22,756 nt of DNA from a virus: IMG/VR virus record IMGVR_UViG_3300036846_000525, positions 1-22,756 of that record; one strand, 5' to 3'. The notes under the pieces are model-generated. The model saw nothing but the letters and a program-made list of their open reading frames with translations, was not told the origin of the DNA and made no database searches. Within the stretch, counting starts at the first letter, position 1. Every line of letters starts with the position of its first letter. Below, piece after piece: positions 1 through 8,747 of this stretch. Position numbers and translations under genes: made by a program.

Positions 1-253
1 CGCCAAGGTCGGGTCCTGCGTCGCGCACGGTGCCGTACGGGTCGCCGTAGCGGTCCGAGCCGAGCACTTGCACGCGGTCGCCGACGAACAGCGCTGCGCC
101 GTCGGCGGACTGCCGGTCGATGTCCTGGCCGTTGGGTAGGTCTTTCGGCTCCCAGGCGGTTGCGCGCATCGCGGCAGCAAGGCCGTGCGCGTTCTTTGCT
201 AGCTGCTCCAGATCGAGCGCCATCATCTGCACGTAGTCAGCGGGGTCAGGCAT
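1..253 (-). CDS. Small phage protein, partial (runs off left edge)
   Basis: The ATG at 251-253 opens a frame that stays open for 84 codons to the window edge, so the C-terminus is missing. GAGGAG lies six bases upstream as part of the recurrent promoter/start unit at 260-317, which supports this start. The first ~30 residues look helical (DYVQMMALDLEQLAKN). The part from about residue 55 (ALFVGDRVQVLG, then YGDPYGTVRDAG) reads like a small SH3-like or KOW-like beta-barrel. That fits the many such modules in the giant protein just upstream, but it is also a common fold in small phage proteins. It is separated from the structural genes by its own promoter, so it probably begins a new transcription unit. 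I recognise no family; function unknown. Confidence 0.7.
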   Translation of the reverse strand, partial: MPDPADYVQMMALDLEQLAKNAHGLAAAMRATAWEPKDLPNGQDIDRQSADGAALFVGDRVQVLGSDRYGDPYGTVRDAGPDLG

Positions 254-259
254 GTGCTT

Positions 260-317
260 CTCCTCATTGGTCGGGATTTACTCCCACCATGTTAGCACGC
301 GCCGTGTGCTTAGGAGG
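260..317 (-). promoter_or_regulatory. Recurrent promoter/operator/start unit, copy 5
   Basis: Minus-strand element upstream of the left-edge gene. It has a GCAC...GTGC imperfect palindrome (295-309), immediately followed by a -10-like TAACAT (289-294), then a variant of the start-associated box with ATTGG in place of CGG (260-274). GGAG ends six bases before the ATG. The matching -35 window (CCTCCT) is poor, so the palindrome may be the functional recognition element. It abuts the stop codon of the 71-residue gene. Confidence 0.5.
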
Positions 318-525
318 ATGGTGGCGGCGGTAGTGGTTCGGCGAGGTCCACGTCGTCGGTCACGAGACGCTTGTCGTCGTACAGCGACTTGGTGTAGATC
401 GGGTCGTCACGCTGCGCGACCAACCGGGTGATCGCGAAGCAGATGCGGAACCGGCCGATGTCGGTTGCGTACGGCGGGATCTGCGCGTCGTTGGGCTCGT
501 ACTCGGCTGGAATCTGGTAAGCCAT
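310..525 (-). CDS. Hypothetical 71-aa protein after the giant gene
   Basis: The frame starts with ATG at 523-525, 15 bases after the stop of the giant protein gene, and ends next to promoter copy 5. No convincing Shine-Dalgarno sequence is visible, so translation may depend on reinitiation after the giant gene. The sequence has a mixed alpha/beta centre (DIGRFRICFAITRLVAQ) and a low-complexity proline/serine tail (EPLPPPPSS). There is no signal peptide or membrane segment. Its position as the last gene of the portal-MuF-giant set suggests co-transcription with them. I do not recognise a family. Codon use matches the neighbours, so it is probably real despite its size. Confidence 0.65.
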   Translation of the reverse strand: MAYQIPAEYEPNDAQIPPYATDIGRFRICFAITRLVAQRDDPIYTKSLYDDKRLVTDDVDLAEPLPPPPSS

Positions 526-540
526 GATCGTGAGCTTAGC

Positions 541-3500
541 CTACGCGCTGAGCTTGACTCCGTTGAGCATCTCGGAGTGCTTGCCGTCAGCGAACTGGGC
601 CATCCACGCGACTCGTGCCTTGAGGTTCTTGCGGATCTCGTCCTTCATCTTCTGATTGGCGAACGGCGCGGCGTCCACGAGCTGGTCGATCTTCTCCGGC
701 GTCAGCGTCGCGGCAATCTGCGCGGCCTGTTGGCGCATCTCGGGCTCGGACACGCTGACACCCTTGACGCCCTGGCCGCCGCCGGTCAGCAGCGACTTGA
801 CCTCGACCGGCACGGGGCCGAACTCCTTCGGTTTGCCTTGCGCGCGGTACATGAACGTGCCGCCCTGGTCGATCCGGGTTGGCTTGTCGCCGTTCCACAG
901 CACGTTGTCGTCCTCCAGCCCAGCGAAGTCCCAGTTGCCGACGAGCGCGTCGGTCATCACGCCCTGGCCGAGCGCTTTCATCTTCGCCTGGTCGGTGCCG
1001 GACCAGGGTTGGGTGTTGCCGCCGACAAGCGGGTAGGCGAGCTTCGTCTTGCCGCCCTGCTGAAGCGTTCCGGCGTCGGCGGCGTTGAGCCCCATCGAGC
1101 GGTAGACGCTGTTGGCGAGCAGTTCGGTCGCGACGCGGTCCTCATTGCCGCCGTAGGACTTGATCAGCCACTGCTTGCCGGTCGGGTCGGTCGCTAGCTG
1201 GGCTCCGGTTGTCCCCCCAGCGCTACCGGTCGGCGTCAGCTTGGTGCCGGTGTAGTCGGGCATCTCGCCCAGGCCGGGTTTCGGGGCTGCGGGAGGGAGC
1301 TTCTCGACCACCGGCTCGGCTGGCGGCTCCTTCTGATCGAGCAGGTCCTTCAGCGCCGCGAGGTTGTGAGGGTCGTCCATCGCCTCGGGCGGGAGCGCCG
1401 CTGCGTAGGACTCGCCCCAGCCCCAGTTCGGGTGCTGCTGCTTCTGTTTGGCTGCTTCGGCGTGGACCCAGTTCGCGGTCTTGGATGGGACGCCGTTGTC
1501 GAGCATCCACTTGTCGGCGGCGTTGGTCGCGGTGAAGTGCGCGTCGTTGGCTGGGGCGGGAATCGCGCTGGCCTCGGCGCTCGGCAGGATCGGCTGCTCG
1601 CCCTTGGACACGAGCGTGTACTTGACCGGCGAGTCGTCGTGCAGCACACCAGCGGTCGCGCCCGCGCCGGACAGTTTCTTGAAGTGGGTGGCTTCGCCCG
1701 CCTTGGCGGTGACCTCGAAGTGGCCTCCCTCGGGGTTGCTGAACACGTCGCCCTTGCCCAGCTCGTGTGGCGCGACGAGCTTGCCGACCTGGAGCGCCTG
1801 GTCGATCTGCTTGGTGAGTTCGTGCGGGTTGCCCTGGTAGTCGCCGGGCGTCTTGAACTGGGTGTGGCCGCTGACCGCCTGTGCGTACGCCTCGCCGGGC
1901 CCCCACTGGTCCTGTCCGGGGAGGAAGTCCGCGACCTTCTGGTGGATCGCGGCGATGTCCTCGGCGGGCATTTTGTGCTGCTTGAGCCACTGGTCGGCGA
2001 TCCGTTGCGCTTTGTAGTGGGCGTCGTTGACGGGCAGGGGGAACGGCGGGCCTTTCATCGACTCGTGCCCGGTCTTCTCGACCTGCAAGGTTGAGTTCTT
2101 CGGGATGTCGGCGCTGCTGCCGTCCTTGGCGGAGGTGATCTCCCAGTGGGTGCCGTGGTCGGCGGTGACCTTGAACGGGCTGCCGCCCGATCCGGAGTTG
2201 ATCAGGTCGCCGACGCGGAGCTTGTCCCACGTCGTCGGAGTCGGAGCGGGTGCGGGTTCGGCGGCGGGTTCTGCACCGTGCACCATCCAGCCGTACGCCT
2301 GGTCGTGGCTCAGGTCGTTGTGGGTGACGCCACCGGGGCTGGTGACGTGGTAGCCACCACTGTTCGCATAGCTCGCGAGCCACCCGTTCGTGTGGTGATC
2401 GCCGCCTTGCGTGCTGACGTTCGTGAGCAGGTTGTCGGTCTGTGCGGCGGTCAGGTGCCCAGGGACCTCCGGCTGCTCGGGTTGCGGCTCGATGTACTCG
2501 GGGACCGGCGCGGTGCTCGCGAGCTTGTAGACCCTCGTCGGGACAGTCTTGCCCTTGGCGTTGGCGAAGTGGGTCGGCACGTCGAACGTCCCGCCGGACG
2601 GGCCCTGGACGGTGGTGCTCGCGGTTACGTCTTCGAGCTTCTTGACGTTGTGCTTGACGACGATGTACTTGTTGCCGCTCTTGTCGGAGAACTGCTCGCC
2701 TGGTGCGAGCTTGTTGATCGGCGCGTACGTCTGCCCTCCACCGCCCTTGTGCCACAGGTACGGGTCGATGGGCATGTCGTGGACGGTTGGCATCCCGCCG
2801 AGCTGTCCGGATGCGCTGCCGCCAGTCGTGGGCGGTGCCTTGTAGGTGATCTCCGGCGCGGTCGAGAACGGGGTGTCGTGCGGCATCGGGATCGTGTCGC
2901 CGTCCTGGTTCTTGACCGTCGTGTAGATGTCGTCCTTCTGCATCACCTCCCACTCGTGCGGGCCGATCTTGTACTTGTCGCCGACGTTGAGGTCGCCGAG
3001 CGTCTGCGGGCCGTGCGCCGGGATCGGAGCGGACGGCGGCGGCGTCGGCGGTTCGGGAACGCCCTTCTCCAGGTCGGTCACGGCGATCTGTAGCGGCGGT
3101 CCGCCTACGTCGTTCGGGTCGCCGATCAGCGCTTTGCCTGGCGCTTCTGGGTCTGGCCCCTGGTAGGTGAAGCCGGGTGTGCCGTAGACAGTCACCGGGT
3201 CGCCGTGCGCGAGCGGCCACCCGTTGGTGTCGTTCTGTGCCGTGTCGCCTTGCGGTGCTGGCGAGGTCTTGATGTACGACTCGGGGACGAACCCTTTGTG
3301 GACAAACAGCGAGCCGCCGGTGGTGACGTTCTCGGTTTCGATGTTGTTGTACTTGGTGACGTTCGTGACCTTGAACGTGTTCCCGCCATCGTGGTAGAGG
3401 TCGCCTTTCTGGAGCCCGAGGTCTTCCAGCGACTTGCCCGCGTCGTTCGGTGTCATCTCAGCGGCGGTTGGCGCAGGCGCTTCCTTGGTGATCAGGATGT

Positions 3501-6500
3501 TCTTGTTGTAGTGCTTCCAGTCGTAGACCTTGCCCGGCCCGGCCTTCGTCATCACCTGGAGCTTGATCGTCTTGTCACCCGGCTTCGGGGTTTCCATCAC
3601 CTCGTACTCGGCACCCTTACCGTCGGTTTTGATCTTCATGTGGTGACCCTTGGCCAGGTTCATCGCTGGGTGGATACCGGTTCCTGCGGTAGTCCCCGCG
3701 CCGGTTGGTTTTTGCGGCACGTCTTCGTGACCAACGATCCCCACCTTGCCGCCCCACTCCTTGGGAATGTCGTTCGAGAGCCCGGTCTTCTGGTTGGTGA
3801 TCGTCCAGCTATCGCCGTTGTCGGCGGTGACCTTGAACGGCGCGGTCGCGGTCGGCATCGTCACCGAGTCGCCCACGTGCACGTCGCCCCACGTCTTCCA
3901 GCCGCCGGGCGGTTCGGTGCCGGGCTCCGGTGTCGGTGCAGCCGCTCCAGTCTTGACTGCCTGGAACAGGCTGTTGCCCATGTCGATGGTCTGGTTGTCC
4001 TCGCCGTAGGTGTTCACGTAGGCGTCGGTGTACGCCTGTGCCCACTTGGTCGCGGGAGCCCAACTGGCCGGGTACTTGCCGCTCGTCGCGACGTTCGCCT
4101 TGGCCTCGGCGTGAAGGTGCGAGATGGCCGACGGGGTGTGACCAGCGCCCTCCAGGAAGTCGGTGGCGGCTTTCTCGGCGGGGACGATGCCCACCAGGGC
4201 GGGCCCCGGCGCGGTGGGCGGCTCCTCGCCCATCGCGCCTTTGACCGCGAGGTTCAGCGATCCAACGCCCGCGTAGCCCTTCATGTTGATGTGCGCGGCT
4301 TCGTATGCGTCCGGCCAGTCCTTGCCTTGCGCGTGGTGGGTTACCGCGAGTTCGTGAATCTGGTTGATCGTGCCCGGCGCGTACCCCTCCTTCTCCATCC
4401 ACGACTGCGCGGCAGCTTTCACTGCGCTTGGCGGGCCTGGCGGCGTCGGTTCGAGCCCGCCGCGTGAGTTCCAGGAGCCAAGCTCGAACTTGCCGTGCTG
4501 GTCAGCGGGCGCACTCAGGATCGCGCCGTTCTTCAGATTCTTGGCGTCCAGGCCCGCGGGCCCGTGGCCGAGCACGATCCACGGCTCGCCGCCGCCCGCG
4601 AAGAACGTCTGCCCGGACTGCATTTCGTGAACGTCCACGCTCTGCCCTGTGTGCTTGATCGAACCGGGTGGCGGGATGCTTGCCGACAGCGCAACGGAGG
4701 TCAGCTTCTCATCGTTGGGGATCTCCACGGCCGGACCGCCGACCTCGGCCCAGTGGTCGCCATGCTGGATGTCCTTCTTCTTGTAGACGAGCGTGCCGTC
4801 CGCGCGTTGCGCCATCTCGTGGGCGTCGAACATGTGGGCGGGCGTGATCGGCCCCACGCTCTGCGCATCCAGGAACGACGGCAGCGCTGGGATCGGTGTC
4901 GGCTCCGCTGCTGGTGTTGGCTCCGCCTTGTGGTAGCTGGGAGGAACCACGAACGGCTGGAACGTCTGGGTGAGTTCGGCGTCGTCGGCCTTGGCGGTGT
5001 ATCCCGTTGTCGGTGAGCCGGACTGGATCGTCCAGACGTGACCGTGGGTGTTGATCTTGTCGCCCGGCTGCGGAGCCAGCTCCTTCAGGCTGCTCGTGTT
5101 CGGCGTCATCGCGACGGGCTCCGGCGCGGGCGTGGCGTGCTGAGTGCTGAGGTCCGGCGTGGTGCCGTCGGGAATCGGTATGAACCCGGCGCTGGGCTCC
5201 TTGACGTGCAGGTTGCCGTTGTTGACGGTGTAGAGCTGCTGGCCGTCGGTGATGATGGGGTGCTCGCCGGGCTGCTTGACTTTCCAGAGCTGCCCCTTCT
5301 TGTCGGTGAAGTGCTCGCCCTCCGCGAGCGAGCTGACCTTCGGGTAGACCTGTCCGCCGCCGCCCTTGTGCCACTTGTACGCCTGGAGGTCGCCGTGCTC
5401 CACGGCGTCCATCAGGTCGCTCGGGTTGACGGTCACCGGCGGGGGTGGTGTGCTCGGTTCGCCCTTGCCGAGGTATGTGGCGTGGTCGCTGATGTCCTTC
5501 GGAATCCACCCCTTGTTGCCGCCGGGTGCTTCGTACTGCCAGCCCACCGTGCCCTGCTCGGTGGCTTCGCCGACGAGCGTGAGGTCCTGTCCGCCGGGGA
5601 GAGAGAACTTGTCGCCCGGCTCCAGGTCTATCGTGTTCACCTTGTCGCCTGGCTTCCAGGTGGCGTGCGCTGGTGTTGTCGCTACCGCGCCCTTGCCAAC
5701 GAGCGTCGGGTAGCTCTTGTTCTTGGAGACGGGAGTGACCTCGCCGGTGTCGAGGTTCTTCAGGTACGTCTTGGTGCCGACGTGGCCGAGCACCATGTAC
5801 GGCCGTTTGGTGTTCGGGGAGCCGGACACGAGCGTGCCGGGTGCCATCGTGCTGAGCTTGTCCTTGGGCCCGTGCTCGTAGTCGTCGGGGCGGATCAGGC
5901 TGTTCAGCTCGTTGGGGTGGAACTTCTGGACCTTCTGGCTGCCCTCGCCGGGCAGGAACGGCCTGGCGATCACGGTGCCGTCCTTCTGCACGTTCGTGAC
6001 CGTGTGCTTGATCCCGCCGTTCTCGAACGTGTCGCCCTTCTGCGGCGTCAGCTTCGGTAGCTGCGGCCCCTCGCTGAGCGAGGCGGTCGTGACCATGAAC
6101 GGCTTCCCACCCGCGAACGACGCCTCAGCGAACTTGCCGTCGTCGGACACGTTCACCACGTCCGCGATGCGCCCGTCGTCCAGCTTCACCGTGTCGCCAA
6201 CCTCGGGCACGAACGGCGCTGCGGTCCCGGACAGCTTCTGGGTCTTCCACAGCGAATCGACGGTGCCCTCGCTGCCGTCGGACAGCGACTGGAGCGCTAC
6301 CGAACCGCCCGTTTTCTTGGTGATCTCCCAGTGATCGTCGTTGATCGCGATTTTGTCGCCGACGTTCATCTGCCCGACCGGGATCGCTGGGCCGCTCGGC
6401 GCGAGCGACGCCATGTCATGCGACCATGCCTCCTCGGTGGGCGGTGGTGGCAGCGGGAAGAACAGCGGCTTGCCGTCGTCGCCCACGACCACCTTGGCCT

Positions 6501-8592
6501 TGGTGGACTTGTAGCCGCCACCGGCCGGGTTCACGTCGTAGTCGCCGGAGCCGGTGAGCAGCGGCACGTACTGGATTTCGTTCGGCCCGAGCGCGTCGTT
6601 CTGGATCACCAGGTAGCGCGTACCGGCCTGCGACCCGCCCTTCTCAACGACCATGCCCGGCTTCGCTTGCATGTCCGCTGGCCATTCGGAGATTGGTTTC
6701 TGCTCAGCCCACGCCGGGTGTCCCGGATTGGCGTTGACCTTCTCCTCGATGTCTGCCATCACGTTGTCGGGTGGGATGTAGTAGGTCTTGGCCCCTGCTG
6801 CTTTCTTCAGGTGGAAGTTCGCCTCGACCTGGCCAAGATCGACGGTGTACGGGTCGTCCTTGCTGAAGTGCTTCTTCAGCGCACCGGCAATCGAGCCGCC
6901 CTGGGCGTTCGTGTTGAGCTTCCCGCCGAGCCACTTGAACAGCTTGTGCGCCTGGCTGGTGCCGCTGCCGTAGCCGGGGTCCTGGATCTCGTGGTTGAGG
7001 TAGTAGCCCGCCTGCTTACCGACCTTCAGCCGGTCGAGGTTCGCCAGCTCCGACTCGCTGCTGCCCGAGCCCCACCCTTGGCCGAGCAGGCTCTCGAAGA
7101 ACGCGACGTTGCGTACGGGCATCGCGAACACGAACGAGTTCGGTTCGCTCCACGAACCCGTCTTCCACGACGTTGACAGTCCGCTCAGCACGGACGTGTT
7201 GCCCTGGAGCGCTTTCTTGAACACCTCCGCGCCACCGGCCCGGTGGATCACGGTGATGTCAGGCTCGGCGAGGCGGTTGTAGAGGTCCCAGGAGACGAGC
7301 GCGTTGACATCGCTCTCGTACTCCCTGAACCGCTCGTACTTCGCCTGCGCTTTCGCCAGCGCTTCCGGGTTGCCCATCAGTCCCTTGAACACGTTGACGC
7401 CTGAGAGCTGGTTGCCGCGCGTGGCTCCCTTGAGGCTGCTGACCTCGGCGTTGAATGTGCTCACCGCGTCGGGCGGTGCCCCCTTCGTGATTGCCGACAG
7501 CTTCGCTGACCACTGCGACCCGCCTTGCGCTATCGGTGGTGGTTTGTGACCGTTGATCTCCCACGCCCCGAAGCGGTCCATCACCTCGTTGTAGTAGAGC
7601 TGGTCCACCCGACCGAAGTGCGACCACTGCTCGGGGGTAAGTTTGGACAGCGGGCTCGGGTGGATCGTCGGGTCGTGCGTTTCTGGGTGGCTGTCAGCGT
7701 CAACGACCAGCGAGTTCTCGTTGGCGATCACCTGTTTGGTGCCGGACTTGAATCCGCTGCGCAGGATTCGCGGCTCGGCGGGTGTTGCGTTCGGCAGCGC
7801 GTTCTCCACGTCTCCGACCTTCTGGGTGTCGAACACCTGCGTTGTGGCTTTGGCCACGTCACCGGATGCTTCGGCGGCGATGACTCTGCCACCCGCAACC
7901 TGTGTGATTTCCCACTCGTGGCCGTCCTTGTTGAACCGCTGTCCAACGCGCATGAACTGGCCGGAGATGTTCTGGCCGGTGGGGCTGTGTGAGCCGGGTG
8001 GCCAGCGGGGGTGGAGCTTCTCGTTGTAGATCGCCTCGGCGAGCGTCAGCGCTTCATCGAGCACGCGGCCGGTGGGTGTGGCGCGCGGGTCGCCGCCGAG
8101 CAGCGCGTCAAGCTCGGGCCCATCCGGGTCGTGATCGACGGACAGGTCGCCGAAGTCGCCGCTGCCGTTCTCCAGCGGCCCCCAGTGACGTTGGACGTAG
8201 GCATCGGCCTGCGGGTCTTGGACTGGGGTTAGGGCTTCGTCGCGGGTGACCTTGCGGTCGCCGTTCGCGCCGTACCCGGCGAACGCTGCGGCGGTGGATG
8301 GGAACGTGCCGCGTGCGTCGTGCGCGATCCCGGTGGTGGGGTCGTAGGCGACGGTGTGCTCCAGCGTCCCGGTGTTCGGATTTCCGGTGTATAGGGCCTT
8401 GACTTTCAGGGCCGGGTAGCGGCGCGCTAGCGCTGCGGCGAGCTGGGTGGACCCATCCCCCAGGTAGGTGTCGCCAATGGGCTCCAGGGAGCTGTCAGCG
8501 CGTCCTGGGCACGTTGGCGCGGCCCCCCTCGACAGTGCTTGAGCGAAGCTGAACCGCTGCCCCGGTGCAGCGGCTTCGATCAGGGCGCTCAC
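541..8592 (-). CDS. Giant 2683-aa multidomain protein: papain-like N-terminus, ART-like domain, SH3-like array, C-terminal kinase-like domain
   Basis: GTG start overlaps the stop of the 52-aa gene (GTGA), with GAGGAG 11 bases upstream. In order: residues ~40-95 resemble a papain/transglutaminase-type fold (GDGSTQLAAALARRYP, then LEHTVAYDP and HDARG), with Ser where a Cys is expected. Residues ~440-520 carry an ADP-ribosyltransferase-like R-S-E pattern (IHRAGG with R451, LSTSW 472-476, ESE 513-515). From ~740 to ~2320 about 16 SH3-like modules of the type xxGDxhxxxGxxWxI occur. Four helical repeats lie near 1390-1450, 1472-1548, 2194-2268 and 2354-2420. Residues 2444-2683 form a HipA/PI3-kinase-like domain with K2478, E2490, N2553/D2555, D2562/N2563 and D2575. 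Proline-rich linkers separate modules. Placement after MuF suggests a head-associated, possibly ejected protein; this is inference. Domain names are by eye. Confidence 0.75.
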   Translation of the reverse strand: MSALIEAAAPGQRFSFAQALSRGAAPTCPGRADSSLEPIGDTYLGDGSTQLAAALARRYPALKVKALYTGNPNTGTLEHTVAYDPTTGIAHDARGTFPSTAAAFAGYGANGDRKVTRDEALTPVQDPQADAYVQRHWGPLENGSGDFGDLSVDHDPDGPELDALLGGDPRATPTGRVLDEALTLAEAIYNEKLHPRWPPGSHSPTGQNISGQFMRVGQRFNKDGHEWEITQVAGGRVIAAEASGDVAKATTQVFDTQKVGDVENALPNATPAEPRILRSGFKSGTKQVIANENSLVVDADSHPETHDPTIHPSPLSKLTPEQWSHFGRVDQLYYNEVMDRFGAWEINGHKPPPIAQGGSQWSAKLSAITKGAPPDAVSTFNAEVSSLKGATRGNQLSGVNVFKGLMGNPEALAKAQAKYERFREYESDVNALVSWDLYNRLAEPDITVIHRAGGAEVFKKALQGNTSVLSGLSTSWKTGSWSEPNSFVFAMPVRNVAFFESLLGQGWGSGSSESELANLDRLKVGKQAGYYLNHEIQDPGYGSGTSQAHKLFKWLGGKLNTNAQGGSIAGALKKHFSKDDPYTVDLGQVEANFHLKKAAGAKTYYIPPDNVMADIEEKVNANPGHPAWAEQKPISEWPADMQAKPGMVVEKGGSQAGTRYLVIQNDALGPNEIQYVPLLTGSGDYDVNPAGGGYKSTKAKVVVGDDGKPLFFPLPPPPTEEAWSHDMASLAPSGPAIPVGQMNVGDKIAINDDHWEITKKTGGSVALQSLSDGSEGTVDSLWKTQKLSGTAAPFVPEVGDTVKLDDGRIADVVNVSDDGKFAEASFAGGKPFMVTTASLSEGPQLPKLTPQKGDTFENGGIKHTVTNVQKDGTVIARPFLPGEGSQKVQKFHPNELNSLIRPDDYEHGPKDKLSTMAPGTLVSGSPNTKRPYMVLGHVGTKTYLKNLDTGEVTPVSKNKSYPTLVGKGAVATTPAHATWKPGDKVNTIDLEPGDKFSLPGGQDLTLVGEATEQGTVGWQYEAPGGNKGWIPKDISDHATYLGKGEPSTPPPPVTVNPSDLMDAVEHGDLQAYKWHKGGGGQVYPKVSSLAEGEHFTDKKGQLWKVKQPGEHPIITDGQQLYTVNNGNLHVKEPSAGFIPIPDGTTPDLSTQHATPAPEPVAMTPNTSSLKELAPQPGDKINTHGHVWTIQSGSPTTGYTAKADDAELTQTFQPFVVPPSYHKAEPTPAAEPTPIPALPSFLDAQSVGPITPAHMFDAHEMAQRADGTLVYKKKDIQHGDHWAEVGGPAVEIPNDEKLTSVALSASIPPPGSIKHTGQSVDVHEMQSGQTFFAGGGEPWIVLGHGPAGLDAKNLKNGAILSAPADQHGKFELGSWNSRGGLEPTPPGPPSAVKAAAQSWMEKEGYAPGTINQIHELAVTHHAQGKDWPDAYEAAHINMKGYAGVGSLNLAVKGAMGEEPPTAPGPALVGIVPAEKAATDFLEGAGHTPSAISHLHAEAKANVATSGKYPASWAPATKWAQAYTDAYVNTYGEDNQTIDMGNSLFQAVKTGAAAPTPEPGTEPPGGWKTWGDVHVGDSVTMPTATAPFKVTADNGDSWTITNQKTGLSNDIPKEWGGKVGIVGHEDVPQKPTGAGTTAGTGIHPAMNLAKGHHMKIKTDGKGAEYEVMETPKPGDKTIKLQVMTKAGPGKVYDWKHYNKNILITKEAPAPTAAEMTPNDAGKSLEDLGLQKGDLYHDGGNTFKVTNVTKYNNIETENVTTGGSLFVHKGFVPESYIKTSPAPQGDTAQNDTNGWPLAHGDPVTVYGTPGFTYQGPDPEAPGKALIGDPNDVGGPPLQIAVTDLEKGVPEPPTPPPSAPIPAHGPQTLGDLNVGDKYKIGPHEWEVMQKDDIYTTVKNQDGDTIPMPHDTPFSTAPEITYKAPPTTGGSASGQLGGMPTVHDMPIDPYLWHKGGGGQTYAPINKLAPGEQFSDKSGNKYIVVKHNVKKLEDVTASTTVQGPSGGTFDVPTHFANAKGKTVPTRVYKLASTAPVPEYIEPQPEQPEVPGHLTAAQTDNLLTNVSTQGGDHHTNGWLASYANSGGYHVTSPGGVTHNDLSHDQAYGWMVHGAEPAAEPAPAPTPTTWDKLRVGDLINSGSGGSPFKVTADHGTHWEITSAKDGSSADIPKNSTLQVEKTGHESMKGPPFPLPVNDAHYKAQRIADQWLKQHKMPAEDIAAIHQKVADFLPGQDQWGPGEAYAQAVSGHTQFKTPGDYQGNPHELTKQIDQALQVGKLVAPHELGKGDVFSNPEGGHFEVTAKAGEATHFKKLSGAGATAGVLHDDSPVKYTLVSKGEQPILPSAEASAIPAPANDAHFTATNAADKWMLDNGVPSKTANWVHAEAAKQKQQHPNWGWGESYAAALPPEAMDDPHNLAALKDLLDQKEPPAEPVVEKLPPAAPKPGLGEMPDYTGTKLTPTGSAGGTTGAQLATDPTGKQWLIKSYGGNEDRVATELLANSVYRSMGLNAADAGTLQQGGKTKLAYPLVGGNTQPWSGTDQAKMKALGQGVMTDALVGNWDFAGLEDDNVLWNGDKPTRIDQGGTFMYRAQGKPKEFGPVPVEVKSLLTGGGQGVKGVSVSEPEMRQQAAQIAATLTPEKIDQLVDAAPFANQKMKDEIRKNLKARVAWMAQFADGKHSEMLNGVKLSA

Positions 8593-8747
8593 GGCTTGTC
8601 TGGCTCCTCGACGTTGTCGAGGTCTATCGGCTTGAGCTTGTTGGCGTCCACCTTCTTACCGTGGACGGTGAAGATGCCGTCCTGGTACTTGGGCATCGGA
8701 CCCGCGAGATACTCGGCGGCGTCAGGTGGGATGCGGTTCTCGGTCAC
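8589..8747 (-). CDS. 52-aa linker gene between MuF fusion and giant gene
   Basis: A 52-codon frame exactly fills the gap between the MuF fusion gene and the giant gene. Its GTG (8745-8747) overlaps the MuF stop as GTGA, and its TGA (8589-8591) overlaps the GTG of the giant gene in the same way. An AAGG sits eight bases before the start. The product begins MTENRIPPDAAEYLAG and contains a small basic segment (TVHGKKVDANKLKP) followed by an acidic C-terminus. Double four-base overlaps indicate translational coupling of all three genes and suggest fixed stoichiometry. No domain is recognised. It could be a chaperone or scaffold-like partner of one of its large neighbours, but nothing in the sequence shows that. 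Confidence 0.75.
   Translation of the reverse strand: MTENRIPPDAAEYLAGPMPKYQDGIFTVHGKKVDANKLKPIDLDNVEEPDKP

Noticed and set aside
1223-3220. 665-aa minus-strand frame overlapping the giant gene
   Set aside because: It is Arg/Pro/Gly/Ala-rich without domain sense, as expected from an alternative frame of GC-rich DNA; the giant frame has coherent repeated modules.
3205-4467. 420-aa plus-strand frame and similar long plus-strand frames (2146-3093, 5038-6060, 6331-7176, 10553-11833, 15750-17114)
   Set aside because: All are antisense to well-supported minus-strand genes, show Val/Leu/Arg-biased composition and lack ribosome-binding sites.
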